Assembly: GCF_011395035.1 (NCBI RefSeq)
Contig: NZ_CP024768.1
Coordinates: 406,586-470,585 of the forward strand
Length of the DNA: 64,000 bases
Direction: 5' to 3'
Origin: Pantoea cypripedii
GTDB taxonomy: Bacteria; Pseudomonadota; Gammaproteobacteria; Enterobacterales; Enterobacteriaceae
The position numbers and the translations under genes were made by a program. This document shows, one piece after another, positions 51,093-59,802 of this stretch; position 1 is the stretch's first letter, and every line of letters starts with the position of its first letter. Below the pieces are notes generated by a model. The model was given only the letters and a program-made list of their open reading frames with translations, was not told where the DNA came from and ran no database searches.

Positions 51093-52394
51093 TTACAGGA
51101 TCAGGCTGCCAAACAGGAAGCCAAACAGCACCGAGAGGGCGATAGCCAGTACCCCCGGCACGATAAAGGAGTGATTGAACACATACTTGCCAATGCGTGT
51201 GGAACCGGTGTCGTCCATTTCCACGGCTGCCAGCAGGGTGGGGTAAGTGGGTAGCACAAACAGGGCAGAGACCGCAGCGAATGAGGCAATGGCCGCATGG
51301 GGAGAGACGCCCAGCAGAAGCGCGGCGGGCATCAGCGCCTTGGTGGTGGCGGCCTGTGAATACAGCAGGGTGGCAGCAAAGAACAGTACCAGCGCCAGCA
51401 TCCACGGGTAGCTTTGCAGCATATCGCCCGCCAGGGTCTGAATAGCATTGAGATGCGCTTTGACAAAGGTATCGCCCAGCCAGGCGACGCCCATCACGCA
51501 GATACAGGCACTCATGCCGGATTTGAACGTGCTGGCGCTGAGGATCTCACCGGTATCGATTTTACAGGTCAGGCAAATCAGCGTCGCTATGGTCAGCATA
51601 AATACCACGATGGCTTCGTTGCGCGGCAGCACCGGGTTGGCGATCAGCCCAACGCTGTCGCTGATGGCGGTGGCGTACAGCACCACGGCAGCAATGCCAA
51701 TCAGGAATAGCAGGACGGAACGTTTCGCACCGGGTTTGAGGTCAAACACCTGCGCACCGCGTAATGTCACTTCCCCCTTCGCCAGCCGGGCCTGGTAGAT
51801 CTCATCGTCTTTGAGTTCCTTACCAAGGAAATTGGTCACGATGGCGGCGCAGAAGATCGCCACCATGGTGGAAGGTATCGCAACGCCGAGCAGCGCCAGA
51901 TAGCTGACGCCGCGCGGTTCCAGCAGCGAGGCAAAAAACACCACGGCGGCAGAAATCGGCGACGCGGTAATGGCGATTTGTGATGCCACCACGGCGATAG
52001 CCAGCGGGCGCGAAGGACGCACGCCTTGTTCTTTCGCCACTTCCGCGATCACCGGCAACGTTGAAAAGGCGGTGTGCCCGGTACCCGCCAGCAAGGTCAT
52101 CAGATAAGTCACCAGCGGTGCCAGCAGAGTGACATAGCGGGGATGGCGACGCAGCAGGCGCTCGGCCAGACTCACCAGATAATCCATGCCGCCTGCCACC
52201 TGCATAGCGGCAATCGCGGCGATCACCGCCATGATGATTTCAATGACATCGAAAGGGATGGCGCCGGGTTTCATACCGAAAAACAACGTCAATACCAGCA
52301 CGCCGAAACCCCCAGCGAAACCAATGCCGATACCGCCGAGACGGGCACCCAGCCAGATCGCCAGCAGGACAATCAATAACTCCACTATCACCAT
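51093..52394 (-). CDS. dcuA: C4-dicarboxylate (aspartate/fumarate/succinate) antiporter DcuA
   Basis: A 433-residue inner-membrane transporter, the exact length of E. coli DcuA. MVIVELLIVLLAIWLGARLGGIGIG opens the protein, and GTGHTAFSTLPVIAEVAKEQGVRPSRPL and SQAATTKALMPAAL follow. AGGGAG is eight bases before the ATG at 52394; the frame reaches 52403 through a GTG. It exchanges aspartate or fumarate with succinate and works with aspartase (next gene upstream) to feed fumarate respiration and nitrogen supply. The aspA-dcuA order is conserved in enterobacteria. Confidence 0.96.
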   Translation of the reverse strand: MVIVELLIVLLAIWLGARLGGIGIGFAGGFGVLVLTLFFGMKPGAIPFDVIEIIMAVIAAIAAMQVAGGMDYLVSLAERLLRRHPRYVTLLAPLVTYLMTLLAGTGHTAFSTLPVIAEVAKEQGVRPSRPLAIAVVASQIAITASPISAAVVFFASLLEPRGVSYLALLGVAIPSTMVAIFCAAIVTNFLGKELKDDEIYQARLAKGEVTLRGAQVFDLKPGAKRSVLLFLIGIAAVVLYATAISDSVGLIANPVLPRNEAIVVFMLTIATLICLTCKIDTGEILSASTFKSGMSACICVMGVAWLGDTFVKAHLNAIQTLAGDMLQSYPWMLALVLFFAATLLYSQAATTKALMPAALLLGVSPHAAIASFAAVSALFVLPTYPTLLAAVEMDDTGSTRIGKYVFNHSFIVPGVLAIALSVLFGFLFGSLIL

Positions 52395-52437
52395 CTTTAT
52401 CACTCCCTGAAACGCGTCATCCGTTAGTTGTAGTCGC

Positions 52438-52475
52438 CAAAAAAAAGCACGCCCGCATTTTATACGGGCGTGCTT
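52438..52475 (-). terminator. Terminator between aspA and dcuA
   Basis: On the minus strand AAGCACGCCCG and CGGGCGTGCTT pair around TATAAAATG and run into TTTTTTT. It lies between the aspA stop and dcuA, so dcuA is expressed by read-through or from its own promoter. Confidence 0.9.
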
Positions 52476-52498
52476 ACGACAACGTGATCCAGAATGGA

Positions 52499-53935
52499 TT
52501 ATTGTTCGTTTTCGTCGGTGTAGCGTCGGGCTTTGTAGGCCGGGAACATCAGGTTCTGAATGGAGAAAATATCGTCCAGTTCGGCTTCGGTGAGCAGGCC
52601 ACGTTCCAGCACCACTTCCCGCACGCTTTTACCGGTTTCGGCACAGATCTTCCCGACGATGTCACCGTTGTGGTGGCCGATGTACGGGTTGAGGTAAGTC
52701 ACGATACCGATTGAGTTGAACACGTAGGCTTCGCACACCGCTTTGTTGGCGGTGATACCGTTCACGCATTTTTCCAGCAGGTTGTAGCAGGCGTTGGTCA
52801 GGATGCTGATAGATTCAAACAGCGCCTGGCCGATGACCGGCTCCATCACGTTGAGCTGCAACTGACCGGCTTCAGCTGCCATCGTCACCGTGGTGTCGTT
52901 GCCAATCACTTTGAAGCACACCTGGTTAACCACTTCCGGCACCACCGGGTTCACTTTGGCAGGCATGATGGAGGAACCGGCCTGCAATTCAGGCAGGTTG
53001 ATCTCGTTCAGGCCAGCGCGCGGACCCGATGACAGCAGGCGCAGGTCGTTACAGATTTTCGACAGTTTCACCGCCAGACGCTTCAGCGATGAATGCACCA
53101 TGACGTAAGCGCCGCAGTCTGAGGTGGCTTCAATCAGATCTTCCGCCGGGACCACCGGCAGGTTGCTGACTTCCGCCAGACGCTGCACAGCCAGCTGCTG
53201 ATAGCCATCAGGGGTGTTCAGACGTGTACCGATGGCGGTCGCGCCAAGGTTCACTTCCAGCAGCAGTTCCGCGGTGCGCAGGACGCTGCGCGTCTCTTCA
53301 TTCAGCAGCACGTTGAAGGCATGGAACTCCTGACCGAGAGTCATCGGCACGGCATCCTGCAACTGGGTGCGGCCCATCTTCAGGATGTTTTCGAACTCGA
53401 CCGCTTTGCGCTGGAAGCCTTCGCCCAGCTGATTGATAGCATCAATCAGTTTCAGGATGGAGGTGTAAACGGCAATACGGAAACCCGTGGGGTAAGCATC
53501 GTTGGTAGACTGACACTTATTCACGTGATCGTTAGGGTTCAGATACTGGTAGTCACCTTTGTGGTGTCCCATCAGTTCCAGACCGATGTTGGCCAGCACT
53601 TCGTTGGTGTTCATGTTGACTGAGGTGCCGGCACCGCCCTGGTAGACGTCAACCGGGAACTGGTCCATGCATTTGCCATTGTTCAGAACCTCATCGCAGG
53701 CCTGAATAATGGTATTGGCGATGTTGCGCGGGATGGTTTGCAGCTCTTTATTAGCAAGGGCGGCGGCTTTCTTTACCATCACCATACCGCGAACGAATTC
53801 GGGTATGTCACTGATTTTACTGTTACTGATATAGAAATTTTCAATCGCACGCAGAGTATGAACACCGTAGTAGGCGTCGGCAGGTACTTCACGCATGCCT
53901 AGCAGGTCTTCTTCGATACGAATGTTGTTCGCCAT
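52499..53935 (-). CDS. aspA: Aspartate ammonia-lyase (aspartase) AspA
   Basis: A 478-residue aspartase, the same size as E. coli AspA, forming fumarate and ammonia from L-aspartate. The fumarase/aspartase signature GSSIMPAKVNP is present, along with DVYQGGAGTSVNMNTNEVLAN and SNDAYPTGFRIAVY; GSS carries the catalytic serine. The frame runs upstream to 54025, but MANNIRIEEDL at 53935 with AAGGT upstream is the true start. Its 3' end has a terminator before dcuA. A CRP-like site lies 228 bp upstream. Confidence 0.97.
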   Translation of the reverse strand: MANNIRIEEDLLGMREVPADAYYGVHTLRAIENFYISNSKISDIPEFVRGMVMVKKAAALANKELQTIPRNIANTIIQACDEVLNNGKCMDQFPVDVYQGGAGTSVNMNTNEVLANIGLELMGHHKGDYQYLNPNDHVNKCQSTNDAYPTGFRIAVYTSILKLIDAINQLGEGFQRKAVEFENILKMGRTQLQDAVPMTLGQEFHAFNVLLNEETRSVLRTAELLLEVNLGATAIGTRLNTPDGYQQLAVQRLAEVSNLPVVPAEDLIEATSDCGAYVMVHSSLKRLAVKLSKICNDLRLLSSGPRAGLNEINLPELQAGSSIMPAKVNPVVPEVVNQVCFKVIGNDTTVTMAAEAGQLQLNVMEPVIGQALFESISILTNACYNLLEKCVNGITANKAVCEAYVFNSIGIVTYLNPYIGHHNGDIVGKICAETGKSVREVVLERGLLTEAELDDIFSIQNLMFPAYKARRYTDENEQ

Positions 53936-54162
53936 GATTACCTTCTTATTATTGCTGCTGAGTGGCTGCCGGGCGTACTCTGAGGCGATCAGATTCGGGC
54001 GGCGAGTCACGTGCAGGTGATGCAATTATATTGTCGTGGAATACCAGCGCCGACATTTTATCCATCTTCGGTCTGGCGAGCACGATCATATTCTGTCATT
54101 CCAGAAAAGCCCGTGCACAGATCACTTTACGGGGTTTTGCAGACGTACCGGTAATAACGATA

Positions 54163-54178
54163 CGTGATGTTTATCACA
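54163..54178. promoter_or_regulatory. Candidate CRP site between aspA and fxsA
   Basis: CGTGA-TGTTTA-TCACA matches nine of ten positions of the CRP consensus. It lies in the 385-bp divergent gap between aspA and fxsA; aspA is a known CRP target in E. coli. I saw no gene in the rest of this gap. Confidence 0.6.
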
Positions 54179-54320
54179 ATTTTAACCCGGCTGGAAAAAT
54201 TCGGCAGGATCGGTTGAAAACAGCGGTCCGGATGACCATCTCTTTCTATACGGTCCCTTTGACCATCCCATTCTGCTGCCTGGCATGAAGCGAGGTAGCC
54301 CCAACTCACAGGAGATATCG

Positions 54321-54773
54321 GTGCGCTGGTTACCGTTAGTGATTTTTTTTGTTCTGGCCTGGATTGAAATCACGCTTTTCATCAAGGTCGCGCATGTGCT
54401 GGGTGTGCTGCTCACCATGCTGCTGGTGATTTTCACCTCTTGTATCGGGGTGTCGCTGGTCAAAAATCAGGGCGTGAAAAACTTCATGCTGATGCAGGAG
54501 AAGCTGGCGCGTAACGAAAGCCCGGCGGCTGAGATGGTGAAAAGCGTCTCGCTGATTATTTCCGGCTTTCTGTTGCTGTTGCCCGGCTTTTTCACCGATT
54601 TTCTCGGCTTGCTGCTGCTATTGCCGCCGGTACAAAAACACCTGACGCTCAAGCTGATGCCGCATTTGCGCGTATGGCGTGGGCCGGGAGCGGGGCCAGA
54701 TAGCGGATTCACCGTTGATGGTGAATATGAGCGCAAAGAGAACAATCAAATCGGTCATGACAAAGATAAGTAA
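54321..54773 (+). CDS. fxsA: Inner-membrane protein FxsA
   Basis: A 150-residue inner-membrane protein starting at GTG 54321, with AGGAG six bases upstream and the product MRWLPLVIFF (VRW in the raw frame) matching E. coli FxsA. The segments IEITLFIKVAHVLGVLLTMLLVIFTSCIGVSL and LIISGFLLLLPGFFTDFLGLLLLLPP hold the membrane helices. In E. coli FxsA counteracts phage T7 exclusion by the F plasmid; its normal role is unclear. It lies directly before groES, as in E. coli. Confidence 0.93.
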   Translation: MRWLPLVIFFVLAWIEITLFIKVAHVLGVLLTMLLVIFTSCIGVSLVKNQGVKNFMLMQEKLARNESPAAEMVKSVSLIISGFLLLLPGFFTDFLGLLLLLPPVQKHLTLKLMPHLRVWRGPGAGPDSGFTVDGEYERKENNQIGHDKDK

Positions 54774-54776
54774 CGG

Positions 54777-54799
54777 AAGGCGGCGTAAGCCGCCTTTTT
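54777..54799 (+). terminator. Terminator after fxsA
   Basis: AAGGCGGC-GTAA-GCCGCCTT hairpin ending in TTTTT, three bases after the fxsA stop. Confidence 0.9.
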
Positions 54800-54851
54800 G
54801 CTGCATTTTTCGCCATAGGTTACAAAAACGAAAATTTTTTCGATTTTCCCC

Positions 54852-54880
54852 CTTGAAACGCTTCGAAGTCACCCTAATCT
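54852..54880 (+). promoter_or_regulatory. Sigma-32 heat-shock promoter of groESL
   Basis: CTTGAAA at 54852-54858 and CCCTAATCT at 54872-54880 match the sigma-32 pattern (CTTGAAA, 13 bp, CCCCATNT), about 85 bp before groES. Confidence 0.85.
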
Positions 54881-54964
54881 CTTCCACCACGAGGCCGGAA
54901 GCCATGTAGCCCGGCGTTCAACCCTAAAACTGAATGATTGGACTTTCTAAAGGAGAGCTATCAC

Positions 54965-55258
54965 ATGTCAATTCGTCCGTTACACGACCGCGTGATCGTC
55001 AAGCGTAAAGAAGTTGAAGCAAAATCGGCTGGCGGCATCGTTCTGACCGGTTCTGCGGCAGGCAAATCAACCCGCGGTGAAGTGGTTGCGGTAGGTAAAG
55101 GCCGTATCCTGGAAAACGGCAACATCCTGCCACTGGATGTCAAAGTGGGCGACGTGGTGATTTTCAACGAAGGTTACGGTGCAAAAACCGAGAAAATCGA
55201 CAACGAAGAAGTCCTGATCATCTCTGAAAACGACATTCTGGCAATTGTTGAAGCGTAA
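54965..55258 (+). CDS. groES: Co-chaperonin GroES
   Basis: A 97-residue co-chaperonin that forms the seven-subunit lid of GroEL. MSIRPLHDRVIVKRKEVEAKSAGGIVLTG shows the conserved start and the mobile-loop region (EAKSAGGIVLTGSAAGKS). AGGAGA precedes the ATG; the frame reaches upstream to 54938, which is not used. It is first in the groESL operon behind a sigma-32 promoter. Confidence 0.98.
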   Translation: MSIRPLHDRVIVKRKEVEAKSAGGIVLTGSAAGKSTRGEVVAVGKGRILENGNILPLDVKVGDVVIFNEGYGAKTEKIDNEEVLIISENDILAIVEA

Positions 55259-55306
55259 TTTTTACGCGTAATTCACTGAACGAAACGAATTTAAGGGATA
55301 TTTGAA

Positions 55307-56956
55307 ATGGCAGCTAAAGACGTAAAATTCGGTAATGACGCACGCGTAAAAATGCTACGTGGCGTGAACGTACTGGCAGATGCAGTAAAAGTTACCCTGG
55401 GCCCGAAAGGCCGTAACGTGGTTCTGGATAAATCTTTTGGTGCACCGACCATCACTAAAGATGGTGTTTCTGTCGCACGTGAAATCGAGCTGGAAGACAA
55501 GTTCGAAAACATGGGTGCGCAGATGGTGAAAGAAGTTGCCTCTAAAGCGAACGACGCAGCAGGCGACGGCACCACCACCGCAACCGTACTGGCACAGGCT
55601 ATCGTTAACGAAGGCCTGAAAGCTGTTGCGGCTGGCATGAACCCGATGGACCTGAAGCGTGGTATCGACAAAGCGGTTATCGCGGCTGTTGAGCAGCTGA
55701 AAGCGCTGTCTGTTCCGTGCTCTGATTCCAAAGCGATTGCTCAGGTGGGTACCATTTCTGCTAACTCCGATGAAAGCGTCGGTACCCTGATCGCTCAGGC
55801 GATGGAAAAAGTGGGTAAAGAAGGCGTTATCACCGTTGAAGAAGGCACCGGCCTGCAGGACGAGCTGGACGTGGTTGAAGGTATGCAGTTCGACCGTGGT
55901 TACCTGTCTCCGTACTTCATCAACAAGCCGGAAACCGGTGCTGTTGAACTGGAAAGCCCGTTCATTCTGCTGGCTGACAAGAAAATCTCTAACATCCGCG
56001 AAATGCTGCCGGTGCTGGAAGCGGTTGCCAAAGCTGGCAAACCGCTGCTGATCATCGCTGAAGACGTGGAAGGCGAAGCGCTGGCAACGCTGGTGGTTAA
56101 CACCATGCGCGGCATCGTGAAAGTCGCTGCGGTGAAAGCACCGGGCTTCGGCGATCGTCGTAAAGCTATGCTGCAGGATATCGCCATCCTGACTGGCGGT
56201 ACCGTTATCTCTGAAGAGATCGGTATGGAGCTGGAAAAAGCAGCACTGGAAGATCTGGGCCAGGCAAAACGCGTCGTGATCAACAAAGACACCACCACCA
56301 TCATCGATGGTGTGGGCGACGAAGGTGCTATCTCTGGTCGCGTGACGCAGATTCGTCAGCAGATCGAAGAAGCCACTTCTGATTACGACAAAGAAAAACT
56401 GCAGGAGCGCGTAGCGAAACTGGCAGGCGGCGTAGCCGTTCTGAAAGTGGGTGCCGCAACTGAAGTTGAAATGAAAGAGAAGAAAGCGCGCGTTGAAGAT
56501 GCCCTGCACGCCACCCGTGCTGCGGTAGAAGAAGGCGTGGTTGCTGGTGGTGGCGTAGCCCTGGTGCGCGTTGCTGCTGAGCTGACCGATCTGACTGGTC
56601 AGAACGAAGACCAGAATGTCGGTATCAAAGTTGCGCTGCGCGCCATGGAAGCTCCGCTGCGTCAGATCGTTTCTAACGCCGGTGAAGAGCCGTCTGTTGT
56701 TGCCAACAACGTGAAAGCGGGTGACGGTAACTACGGTTACAACGCGCAGACCGAAGAATACGGCAACATGATCGACTTCGGTATCCTGGATCCGACCAAA
56801 GTAACCCGTTCTGCTCTGCAGTACGCGGCTTCTGTAGCGGGTCTGATGATCACTACCGAGTGCATGGTCACTGACCTGCCGAAAGGTGACGCACCTGACT
56901 TAGGCGGCGGCGCTGGTGGTATGGGTGGCATGGGCGGTATGGGCGGCATGATGTAA
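55307..56956 (+). CDS. groL: Chaperonin GroEL
   Basis: A 549-residue chaperonin subunit that folds proteins in the cytosol in an ATP-dependent cycle with GroES. MAAKDVKFGNDARVKMLRGVNVLADAVKVTLGPKGRNVVLDKSFG, the ATP-site GDGTTTATVLAQ and the flexible GGM tail (GGAGGMGGMGGMGGMM) are present; the size is that of E. coli GroEL (548). It lies 48 bp after groES and is followed by a terminator. Codon use is strongly biased as for a highly expressed gene. Confidence 0.99.
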   Translation: MAAKDVKFGNDARVKMLRGVNVLADAVKVTLGPKGRNVVLDKSFGAPTITKDGVSVAREIELEDKFENMGAQMVKEVASKANDAAGDGTTTATVLAQAIVNEGLKAVAAGMNPMDLKRGIDKAVIAAVEQLKALSVPCSDSKAIAQVGTISANSDESVGTLIAQAMEKVGKEGVITVEEGTGLQDELDVVEGMQFDRGYLSPYFINKPETGAVELESPFILLADKKISNIREMLPVLEAVAKAGKPLLIIAEDVEGEALATLVVNTMRGIVKVAAVKAPGFGDRRKAMLQDIAILTGGTVISEEIGMELEKAALEDLGQAKRVVINKDTTTIIDGVGDEGAISGRVTQIRQQIEEATSDYDKEKLQERVAKLAGGVAVLKVGAATEVEMKEKKARVEDALHATRAAVEEGVVAGGGVALVRVAAELTDLTGQNEDQNVGIKVALRAMEAPLRQIVSNAGEEPSVVANNVKAGDGNYGYNAQTEEYGNMIDFGILDPTKVTRSALQYAASVAGLMITTECMVTDLPKGDAPDLGGGAGGMGGMGGMGGMM

Positions 56957-56984
56957 TTGCCGTTGGCAGCCTTTGTTATCTGAG

Positions 56985-57015
56985 AACCCCTGATCGGAAA
57001 CGGTCAGGGGTTTTT
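56985..57015 (+). terminator. Terminator of groESL
   Basis: AACCCCTGA-TCGGAAACGG-TCAGGGGTT with TTTTT after it, 28 bases past the groEL stop. Confidence 0.92.
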
Positions 57016-57150
57016 CTTTTGCTGGCGAAAGGGTATAAGTAAGGGCGCAATACTTCGGCTTTCCGGGTTAGGGCAATGAATGTTCAGAAAAAATATGCGC
57101 TTTTCTGCTACGCTGCCGCCCGATACAGATGATAATAAATGGGGATTACA

Positions 57151-57498
57151 ATGCGGATTAACCTCTTGCTCGGACTGGCAGTCGGTAGCTTACTGCTGGC
57201 GGGCTGCAGCAGCTCAAATCAACTGAGTGCTGGCGGCGAGCGCGTGACCTTCGTCGATCAGCAGCCGGGCAGCCAATGTCAGCTTCTGGGAAATGTCACC
57301 GGTTCACAGAGTAACTGGCTGAGCGGTTCTGGCGGTGAGGGCAGTTCACTGCGCGGTGCCGCTAATGACCTGCGCAACCGTGCCGCTGAAATGGGTGGCA
57401 ACACCATTTACGGCGCAACCAGCCCAACGCAGAATCTGCTGTCTGCTTTTGCCCCGCTCGACAGCAAAATGACGGGCCAGGTTTACAAGTGCCCATAA
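57151..57498 (+). CDS. yjeI: DUF4156 lipoprotein YjeI
   Basis: A 115-residue lipoprotein. The signal ends in the lipobox LLAGCSSSNQL (acylated cysteine 19). The mature part follows YjeI: GSQCQLLGNVTGSQSNWLSG, LRGAANDLRNRAAEMGGNTIYGATSPTQ and a late GQVYKCP. GGGGA precedes the ATG at 57151. The function is unknown. Its place after groEL and before epmB is the same as in E. coli. Confidence 0.9.
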   Translation: MRINLLLGLAVGSLLLAGCSSSNQLSAGGERVTFVDQQPGSQCQLLGNVTGSQSNWLSGSGGEGSSLRGAANDLRNRAAEMGGNTIYGATSPTQNLLSAFAPLDSKMTGQVYKCP

Positions 57499-57510
57499 GG
57501 GTATCGTTGT

Positions 57511-57538
57511 AAAAAAAGCCGCTGATGCGGCTTTTTTT
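57511..57538. terminator. Bidirectional terminator between yjeI and epmB
   Basis: AAAAAAAGCCGC-TGAT-GCGGCTTTTTTT has A- and T-tracts on both sides and lies between the ends of two convergent genes. Confidence 0.92.
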
Positions 57539-57548
57539 ATTGGCGGAT

Positions 57549-58577
57549 TTATTCCTGGCGTAACTGCAAATCCAGCGGGGTTTTGCTCGGTTCGCCACCG
57601 ATCTCGCGGGCCAGCTTTGGCACCATATAACCCGACACCATGGTCAGCAGCTCGCGCACCAGCGCGCGGGCTTCATCGTCCGGCACAAAGAAATGTGCGG
57701 CTCCCTGCACCTTGTCCAGCACATGCAGGTAATAAGGCAGGATACCGGCATCGAACAGCGCATTGCTGAGATCGGCCAGGCTGCGCGCATTATCGTTGAT
57801 GCCACGCAGCAGCACACTCTGATTCAGCAGAGTCACGCCCGCCCGTTTCAGCATCTGCATGCCATAGCGCAGCTCATCATCAATTTCCTGCGCATGATTG
57901 ATATGGCTCACCAGCAGCACCTGCAGGCGCGTATTGGCCAGCAACTGGCACAATCTTTCGGTGATGCGCGCCGGGATGACCACCGGCAGACGGCTGTGAA
58001 TACGTAAGCGCTTCAGATGCGGGATTTTTTCCAGCGCATCAACCAGCCACGCCAGTTCGTGATCTTTTGCCATCAAGGGATCGCCACCCGAGAAGATGAT
58101 TTCATCCAGCTCTGGGTGGTCCGCAATATAATCAATCGCCGCCTGCCAGTTACGTTTGTTGCCCTGATTATCCTGATAAGGGAAATGGCGGCGGAAGCAG
58201 TAGCGACAGTTAACCGCACAGCCGCCTTTTACCAACAATAGCGCGCGGTTTCTATACTTATGCAGTAAACCCGGCACCACGCTGCTCTGCTCATCAAGCG
58301 GGTCGGTGCTGTAACCTGGCGCATCATTGAATTCCTGACGGCTGGTTAACACTTGCAGCAGAAGCGGGTCCCTGGCATCGCCTGTTTTCATGCGCTGAAT
58401 AAACGCACGTGGCACGCGCAGGGCAAAAAGTCGCCGTGCATCAGCGCCTTCGGCCAGTTCAGCATGGCTGCCGAGAGCTAAAAGTTGCAGTAATTCAGCA
58501 GGATCGGTGACAACATCAGCAAGTTGCTGCAACCAATCTTCTCTGGAGGGGGGATTTAGGGTTACAATGTGTGCCAT
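57549..58577 (-). CDS. epmB: EF-P (R)-beta-lysylation protein EpmB (lysine 2,3-aminomutase-like)
   Basis: A 342-residue radical-SAM enzyme that converts (S)-alpha-lysine to (R)-beta-lysine. The iron-sulfur motif CAVNCRYCFRRHF (CxxxCxxC) and the SGGDPLM region are intact. E. coli EpmB is also 342 aa. It is divergent from efp, with a short shared promoter region. With EpmA it modifies EF-P lysine 34 so that EF-P can rescue ribosomes stalled on proline runs. Confidence 0.96.
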   Translation of the reverse strand: MAHIVTLNPPSREDWLQQLADVVTDPAELLQLLALGSHAELAEGADARRLFALRVPRAFIQRMKTGDARDPLLLQVLTSRQEFNDAPGYSTDPLDEQSSVVPGLLHKYRNRALLLVKGGCAVNCRYCFRRHFPYQDNQGNKRNWQAAIDYIADHPELDEIIFSGGDPLMAKDHELAWLVDALEKIPHLKRLRIHSRLPVVIPARITERLCQLLANTRLQVLLVSHINHAQEIDDELRYGMQMLKRAGVTLLNQSVLLRGINDNARSLADLSNALFDAGILPYYLHVLDKVQGAAHFFVPDDEARALVRELLTMVSGYMVPKLAREIGGEPSKTPLDLQLRQE

Positions 58578-58618
58578 TTTTTTGGCTATTACCAGTTCAA
58601 TATTTACAGAGGGCCTTT

Positions 58619-59185
58619 ATGGCGACTTATCTTAGCAACGATTTTCGTTCCGGTCTTAAAATCATGTTCGAAGGCGAGCCGTATTCCATCGAATCCAGTG
58701 AGTTCGTTAAGCCGGGTAAAGGCCAGGCATTCGCACGCGTAAAAATGCGTCGTCTGCTGACCGGTTCTCGCGTTGAGAAAACCTTCAAATCAACCGACTC
58801 TGCCGAAGGCGCAGACGTTGTTGATATGACCCTGCAGTACTCATACAACGACGGTGACTTCTTCTACTTCATGCACCCGGAAAGCTTCGAACAGTATCAG
58901 GTTGAATCTAAGGTACTGGAAGATGTGCAGAAGTGGCTGCAGGACAACGCAGATTGTATCGTTACCCTGTGGAACAACAAAGCCATTGCTGTTCAGCCGC
59001 CGAACTTTATCGAAGCTGAAGTTATCGAAACCGACCCTGGCCTGAAAGGTGATACCGCAGGTACTGGCGGCAAGCCGGCTACTCTGGCAACTGGCGCAGT
59101 GGTTAAAGTGCCGTTGTTCGTACAGATTGGCGAAGTGGTTAAAGTGGACACCCGCTCTGGCGAATACGTTTCTCGCGTAAAATAA
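58619..59185 (+). CDS. efp: Elongation factor P
   Basis: A 188-residue elongation factor, equal to the E. coli length. The loop EFVKPGKGQAF carries the modified lysine (K34), and the C-terminal GGKPATLATGAVVKVPLFVQIGEVVKVDTRSGEY is diagnostic. The ATG at 58619 has AGAGGG seven bases before it; the track frame starts earlier in the same phase. It binds stalled ribosomes and promotes Pro-Pro bond formation. Together with epmB and epmA in this window the complete EF-P system is present. Confidence 0.98.
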   Translation: MATYLSNDFRSGLKIMFEGEPYSIESSEFVKPGKGQAFARVKMRRLLTGSRVEKTFKSTDSAEGADVVDMTLQYSYNDGDFFYFMHPESFEQYQVESKVLEDVQKWLQDNADCIVTLWNNKAIAVQPPNFIEAEVIETDPGLKGDTAGTGGKPATLATGAVVKVPLFVQIGEVVKVDTRSGEYVSRVK

Positions 59186-59195
59186 TCGTCACATC

Positions 59196-59224
59196 AGGCG
59201 CATCCTTCGATGCGCCTTTTTTTT
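59196..59224 (+). terminator. Terminator of efp
   Basis: AGGCGCATC-CTTC-GATGCGCCT with TTTTTTT after it, ten bases past the efp stop. Confidence 0.92.
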
Positions 59225-59240
59225 AAGTGAGTTCAGAATA

Positions 59241-59372
59241 ATGAAAAAGCTGGCTAAATTCGTCGCCTTTGCGTTGCTGGTCTCCTCGGCATTAAGTGCC
59301 TGCAACACCTTTCACGGCTTTGGTGAAGATGTCTCCCATTTGGGTGGCGCTATCTCACGGGCTGCTAAGTAA
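59241..59372 (+). CDS. ecnA: Entericidin A lipoprotein
   Basis: A 43-residue lipoprotein with signal MKKLAKFVAFALLVSSALSAC (lipobox LSAC) and the short mature part NTFHGFGEDVSHLGGAI. This is the antitoxin-like member of the entericidin pair; EcnB is the bacteriolytic member in E. coli. It lies 102 bp before ecnB. The gene follows efp as in E. coli. Confidence 0.9.
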   Translation: MKKLAKFVAFALLVSSALSACNTFHGFGEDVSHLGGAISRAAK

Positions 59373-59474
59373 TCGCCAGAACAATACCTTTTTCCGTGGT
59401 TGACACCGCAGCGTTGCGTATAAGGACTATGCTTTAAAAGCTGTACTTTTACTGCAATCAAAAAGGATATTGTT

Positions 59475-59609
59475 ATGTTAAAGAAAAGTATTGTCGCGAT
59501 TTTCTCGGTACTGGTACTTTCCTCCCTGCTTTCTGCCTGCAACACCACCCGTGGTGTAGGGGAAGATGTAGAAGCGGGCGGCAAGGCGATTCAGCGCACC
59601 GCACAGTAA
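59475..59609 (+). CDS. ecnB: Entericidin B lipoprotein
   Basis: A 44-residue lipoprotein with signal MLKKSIVAIFSVLVLSSLLS, lipobox LLSAC and the mature NTTRGVGEDVEAGGKAIQ. AAGGA lies eight bases before the ATG. EcnB promotes lysis in stationary phase under sigma-S control in E. coli. It may be transcribed apart from ecnA because a 102-bp spacer with its own -10-like ATACGTA-type sequences is present, though this is not clear. Confidence 0.92.
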   Translation: MLKKSIVAIFSVLVLSSLLSACNTTRGVGEDVEAGGKAIQRTAQ

Positions 59610-59802
59610 GGTTTTACCGGTGCGGAACACGCTTTCGTACCGGCTTTCCATCCCTTTGTCTCAAATGCCTTCTCCTCCCTTTTAAACCTCCTGACCCTGT
59701 GGTGATATGGAAAGTTCTCGTGACCGGTAAGCGCTACGGCGTTGTTTGCCCTCGCCATTACGGGTAGACTTCCACCCCTTATCTGTATAAGGAGTCATCA
59801 AC

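Noticed and set aside
53962..54288. 108-codon frame in the aspA-fxsA gap
   Set aside because: It overlaps the divergent promoter region with the CRP-like site and has no family match or ribosome site.
55355..56509. 384-codon frame opposite groEL
   Set aside because: Its protein is rich in Phe/His/Arg as expected for the complement of a biased, highly expressed gene; groEL itself is certain.
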